Of a stretch of 64,000 nucleotides of DNA, positions 61,673 to 64,000 are shown in pieces. The stretch spans positions 1 through 64,000 of the forward strand of contig CALJNA010000032.1 in the NCBI GenBank assembly GCA_937981955.1, in the 5' to 3' direction. This DNA comes from an uncultured Granulosicoccaceae bacterium (GTDB lineage Bacteria; Pseudomonadota; Gammaproteobacteria; Granulosicoccales; Granulosicoccaceae). Made by a program: the position numbers and the translations under genes. Position 1 is the stretch's first letter. Every line of letters begins with the position of its first letter. The notes under the pieces are model-generated. The model saw nothing but the letters and a program-made list of their open reading frames with translations. It did not search any database and had not been told where the DNA came from.

Positions 61673-62368
61673 GTGCAACACCCGCAACTCACTTTGCCGT
61701 TAGGTATTGTCCCGTCGTCTTCGTTCGAATCGTTTCTGCCGGGCAAAGCCAATTTGAACGCATTCGCTACAATCAAAGCATTGTGTAGCGGGGAGCTCAA
61801 TGAACAGCAACTGCTACTTTGGGGCGACAGATCGGTTGGCAAAACGCACCTACTCAGTGCGGCTTGCGCAGATTTCACCGCTAAAGGCTATCAGGTTGCC
61901 TACCTGACTGGTGAACTGGCTAACCATACACATGCACTGCACGGGCTGGAAAGCTTTGAACTTGTGTGTGTAGACGATTTGCATTTACTGCACTCGACTT
62001 CAGAAGAAGCCTTATTCCATTTTATTAATCGTTGTCGCGAATCTCAAACCAGAATGATTTTTGCGTCCAGAAATTCAATCGATAATATGGGGTATGGCTT
62101 ACCTGACTTGTTAACACGACTGAGTTGGGGGCCGGTTTTCCAGCTACAGACACTAGACGACAATGAGTTGTCGACAGTGCTTGTGCACATGATTAAATTG
62201 CGCGGGCTTGAAGTTGGTGACGATGTGATTGAGTACGTATTGAGGCGTTATCCCAGAGATATAAGCGTGCTGAAACAGCTGGTTGATCAGCTCGACAGTG
62301 CTTCCCTGCGAGAACAACGACGCATAACCATTCCACTTATAAAGAGTATTAGTGCCGAAACTGCCTAG
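61673..62368 (+). CDS. hda: DnaA regulatory inactivator Hda
   Basis: A 231-residue AAA+ protein that turns DnaA-ATP to DnaA-ADP after replication starts. The clamp-binding motif QLTLPL is at residues 4-9; Walker A is GDRSVGKTHLL and Walker B is CVDDLHLL; sensor 2 is RYPRDISVL. I place the start at GTG 61673 so that the clamp motif is at the extreme N-terminus as in E. coli. It begins 10 bp after the DUF2066 stop. Confidence 0.92.
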   Translation: MQHPQLTLPLGIVPSSSFESFLPGKANLNAFATIKALCSGELNEQQLLLWGDRSVGKTHLLSAACADFTAKGYQVAYLTGELANHTHALHGLESFELVCVDDLHLLHSTSEEALFHFINRCRESQTRMIFASRNSIDNMGYGLPDLLTRLSWGPVFQLQTLDDNELSTVLVHMIKLRGLEVGDDVIEYVLRRYPRDISVLKQLVDQLDSASLREQRRITIPLIKSISAETA

Positions 62369-62404
62369 GCTGGAATTGTCATCTTGGTCGGGGTGGTGGG
62401 ACGT

Positions 62405-62767
62405 TCAGTCTTGTTTGCGTTCAGAGGGTGTGAAACGTGCAAAGAAAATACTGCCAATAAATAACATCAGACTGAAAACCACCGTTAAATAGCCGAGCCA
62501 GGCTTGTCCTTCGCCATGGTTAAAGCTGGCATCTACACCTACCATAAAATAGAACATGGACAGAAAACTGACCCATTGGTGGGTGTATCGCCGCGCATGG
62601 AGCATGCCGCGCAGCGGAAACAGTAGTGGTACAACCAGTAAAACGATAACCACGACTCTGGGAACATTTTCTGGTGGTGCAAGCCAGGTAAACCAGCTTA
62701 GTAGTAAGCCGATTAAACCCAGCAGGCCAATTAGCGCGCACCAGCGCGAGAGTGTTTTTTTGTTCAT
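62405..62767 (-). CDS. DUF2069 membrane protein
   Basis: A 120-residue protein with four membrane helices (CALIGLLGLIGLLLSWF, VVVIVLLVVPLLFPLRGML, FLSMFYFMVGVDASF, LGYLTVVFSLMLFIGSIFF) and the conserved LRGMLHARRYTHQW turn of DUF2069. Start ATG 62767 fits family length; an upstream reading adds 14 residues without helix. The gene converges with hda. Function unknown. Confidence 0.85.
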   Translation of the reverse strand: MNKKTLSRWCALIGLLGLIGLLLSWFTWLAPPENVPRVVVIVLLVVPLLFPLRGMLHARRYTHQWVSFLSMFYFMVGVDASFNHGEGQAWLGYLTVVFSLMLFIGSIFFARFTPSERKQD

Positions 62768-62915
62768 TGGTGTGTGTTGAGCGCGATAAACGGCGTCCTC
62801 GGTACACACAGTATAAAGCCCGAATCGACTTGCAGGGTGGGGTAATCATTATACCCCTCGAAATAGCTCTGCTTTGACGGGAAACTCGACTGGCTTCACC
62901 AGAGTTGCTCGAAAT

Positions 62916-63467
62916 CTAATTAATACTCACAAAGCGATTCTTTAACTCATCAATCGGAGTTACACCAGCAATGGTGTCCACCTTTTCTCCGGCGCTGTTG
63001 AAGATCAACAAAGACACAGTATTCGCCTGATGTTTCTGCTGGAACGCTGAACCCTCACCCGATGTAACGTCTGCTACCCGAAATAGAATGTCTTCGCGAC
63101 TTTTCAAGGCTTTTCGTGTGTTCTTCATTAAGCGTCGGCACAACTGGCAGGCCGGATCGTGAATTTGCACGACCACAGGTGAGCCCTGCCCAATCATTGT
63201 CAGATCGTGTAAACCCCGGTTTTGAACATCGTATCGATGAATGGCCGCACCTGCGGCTCCCGCAACGGGCAGAGCGATTAAAGCCCGGATCATATTGCGG
63301 CGCGATAACAGCGAGGGCTTGTCCGATGAGTTTTTAGCGCGGGTCGGGCTTTTTGCTTCTTTTCCGGCTACGTTTTTCGCAGGTGTTGCTTTTTGTTCCT
63401 CGACCGAGGGCTTGGCGACAGTATCAGTGCTGGAATGCTTTCTTCGTTTGTTTTTTCGTTTGCTCAT
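62916..63467 (-). CDS. Membrane-anchored thioredoxin-like protein
   Basis: A 183-residue protein with a lysine-rich N-terminal 55 residues, then SRRNMIRALIALPVAGAAGAA, which resembles a Tat-type signal or a membrane anchor. The rest is a short thioredoxin fold with C107 and C110 in DPACQLCRR. The CQLC active site differs from CGPC or CPHC. It is divergent from dsbA and may work in periplasmic thiol chemistry. ATG 63467 is the likeliest start; longer readings run into the promoter region. Confidence 0.72.
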   Translation of the reverse strand: MSKRKNKRRKHSSTDTVAKPSVEEQKATPAKNVAGKEAKSPTRAKNSSDKPSLLSRRNMIRALIALPVAGAAGAAIHRYDVQNRGLHDLTMIGQGSPVVVQIHDPACQLCRRLMKNTRKALKSREDILFRVADVTSGEGSAFQQKHQANTVSLLIFNSAGEKVDTIAGVTPIDELKNRFVSIN

Positions 63468-63701
63468 GCTGCAACAACGATTCAGTAACAAAGTTGATTG
63501 CATGTCGCATTTTTCGCCGTTTGTGTGGAACGTTAACGCCTGAAAGTGTCTGTTTATACCGACGCTGTCTGCAATCAAATACCCGCTGCAAACGTTATCC
63601 GGGCAGGGCGTGCTTGCCGCAGTTGTCCACCAGGGACGCAGGCGACTCAGCGCATTGACGCTATGATCAGCGTAGGGTACGACGTCCGTCACAGAATTAG
63701 A

Positions 63702-63725
63702 CTGCACGAGTATCTCCTCGTGCAG
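63702..63725 (+). promoter_or_regulatory. Hairpin in the dsbA leader
   Basis: CTGCACGAG (63702-63710) and its exact complement CTCGTGCAG (63717-63725) flank TATCTC. The 9-bp dyad ends 32 bp before the dsbA start. It could be an operator or an RNA leader hairpin. Confidence 0.5.
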
Positions 63726-63757
63726 GTTCACTTAACCTTAGATCTAAAGAGATGACA

Positions 63758-64000
63758 ATGAAAAAGATATTCGAAAACAACGCGACAGATCGACGCGGGT
63801 TTGTGAAAACACTTGCCGGAGTCGGCGCTGTGGGAGTGGCTTCAGCTCTTGGTATTGGCATCGGTGGGCAACGCGCTTTCGCTCAAAGCCAGGGCTATGA
63901 AGTGCTGGACAAACCAATGCCAACAGGTGATCCATCGCGAGTCGAAGTCCTTGAGTTTTTCTGGTTTGGTTGTCCTCACTGTTTTGCCTTTGAGCCTGCG
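63758..64000 (+). CDS. dsbA: DsbA thiol-disulfide oxidoreductase, N-terminal part (cut by window edge)
   Basis: Eighty-one codons are visible. A Tat-like signal (TDRRGFVKTLAG then a hydrophobic stretch to AFAQ) precedes a thioredoxin fold whose active site is CPHC (C72-C75) in FFWFGCPHCFAFEP, the DsbA hallmark. It should introduce disulfides into exported proteins, such as the cysteine-rich pilins in this window. Most DsbA proteins use the Sec/SRP route; the twin arginine here is notable. An in-frame ATG at 63752 is too close to the ribosome site AAGAG. Confidence 0.9.
   Translation, partial: MKKIFENNATDRRGFVKTLAGVGAVGVASALGIGIGGQRAFAQSQGYEVLDKPMPTGDPSRVEVLEFFWFGCPHCFAFEPA

Noticed and set aside
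1-64000. CRISPR arrays, tRNA or rRNA genes, prophage or integrase modules
   Set aside because: No regularly spaced direct repeats, cloverleaf sequences with CCA ends, rRNA core motifs or phage structural genes were seen on reading; a dedicated scan could still find a short tRNA.

Overview
The window reads as chromosomal DNA of a free-living, probably marine, heterotrophic gammaproteobacterium. The evidence is conserved gene neighbourhoods: rhodanese-grxC-secB; proA-nadD-rsfS-rlmH-maf-rng-yhdP; purM-purN facing a DUF2066 gene and hda; and darP. It also carries an MSHA-type pilus operon and a TRAP transporter. I name no genus. I saw no rRNA, tRNA or CRISPR array. The only mobile-element trace is a truncated zinc-ribbon transposase-like gene at the left edge.

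Layout. 1-332: transposase fragment, followed by two hairpins. 454-8173 (minus): a catabolic operon of iron alcohol dehydrogenase, aldehyde dehydrogenase, glutamine-synthetase-like ligase, DctPMQ TRAP transporter and N-formylglutamate-amidohydrolase-like hydrolase, with a divergent RpiR regulator. The simplest reading is a gamma-glutamylation pathway: import an amine or amino alcohol, attach glutamate, oxidise alcohol to aldehyde to acid, then release glutamate. 9123-10712: a PqiA-like membrane protein, a GDSL esterase and a small protein. 10984-16965 (minus): a second catabolic operon of aldehyde dehydrogenase, luciferase-like flavin monooxygenase, AA_synth/DUF1185 protein, alpha/beta hydrolase, ThDP enzyme resembling sulfoacetaldehyde acetyltransferase, and a small protein. 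A divergent LysR gene is separated from it by a region holding a perfect 13+13 bp palindrome.

18008-24400: a LolD/FtsX-type ABC exporter, an unknown protein, cytochrome b561, cytochrome c5, rhodanese, glutaredoxin and SecB. 24308-26422: a secreted glycoside-hydrolase-like protein whose membrane-anchor tail is encoded antisense to the end of secB. 26958-33736: GntR regulator, zinc alcohol dehydrogenase, kynureninase, trmL, an ExeA/MshM-like ATPase, an ArsR-type regulator and small proteins. 33865-42733: a tightly overlapped eight-gene MSHA/type IV-pilus-like operon (secretin, ATPase, platform protein, three inner-membrane assembly proteins, two pilin-like proteins), followed by a phospholipase-A2-like lipoprotein. 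43304-45701 (minus): PPOX flavoprotein, DMT transporter, TatD.

45789-55225: proA, an arfA-like ribosome-rescue gene with a terminator hairpin inside its coding region, nadD (apparently without a normal start codon for its first beta strand), rsfS, rlmH, maf, rng and yhdP. 55222-62767: a beta-propeller lipoprotein, darP, an outer-membrane-like protein, DUF3108, purN, purM, DUF2066, hda and DUF2069. 62916-64000: a thioredoxin-like protein and the start of dsbA, both with twin-arginine-type N-termini.

Most promising for follow-up: the arfA hairpin and nadD start, the two catabolic operons, the compact pilus operon with LPCP pilins, and the secB/hydrolase tail overlap. All function calls come from reading motifs by eye; no database search was possible.
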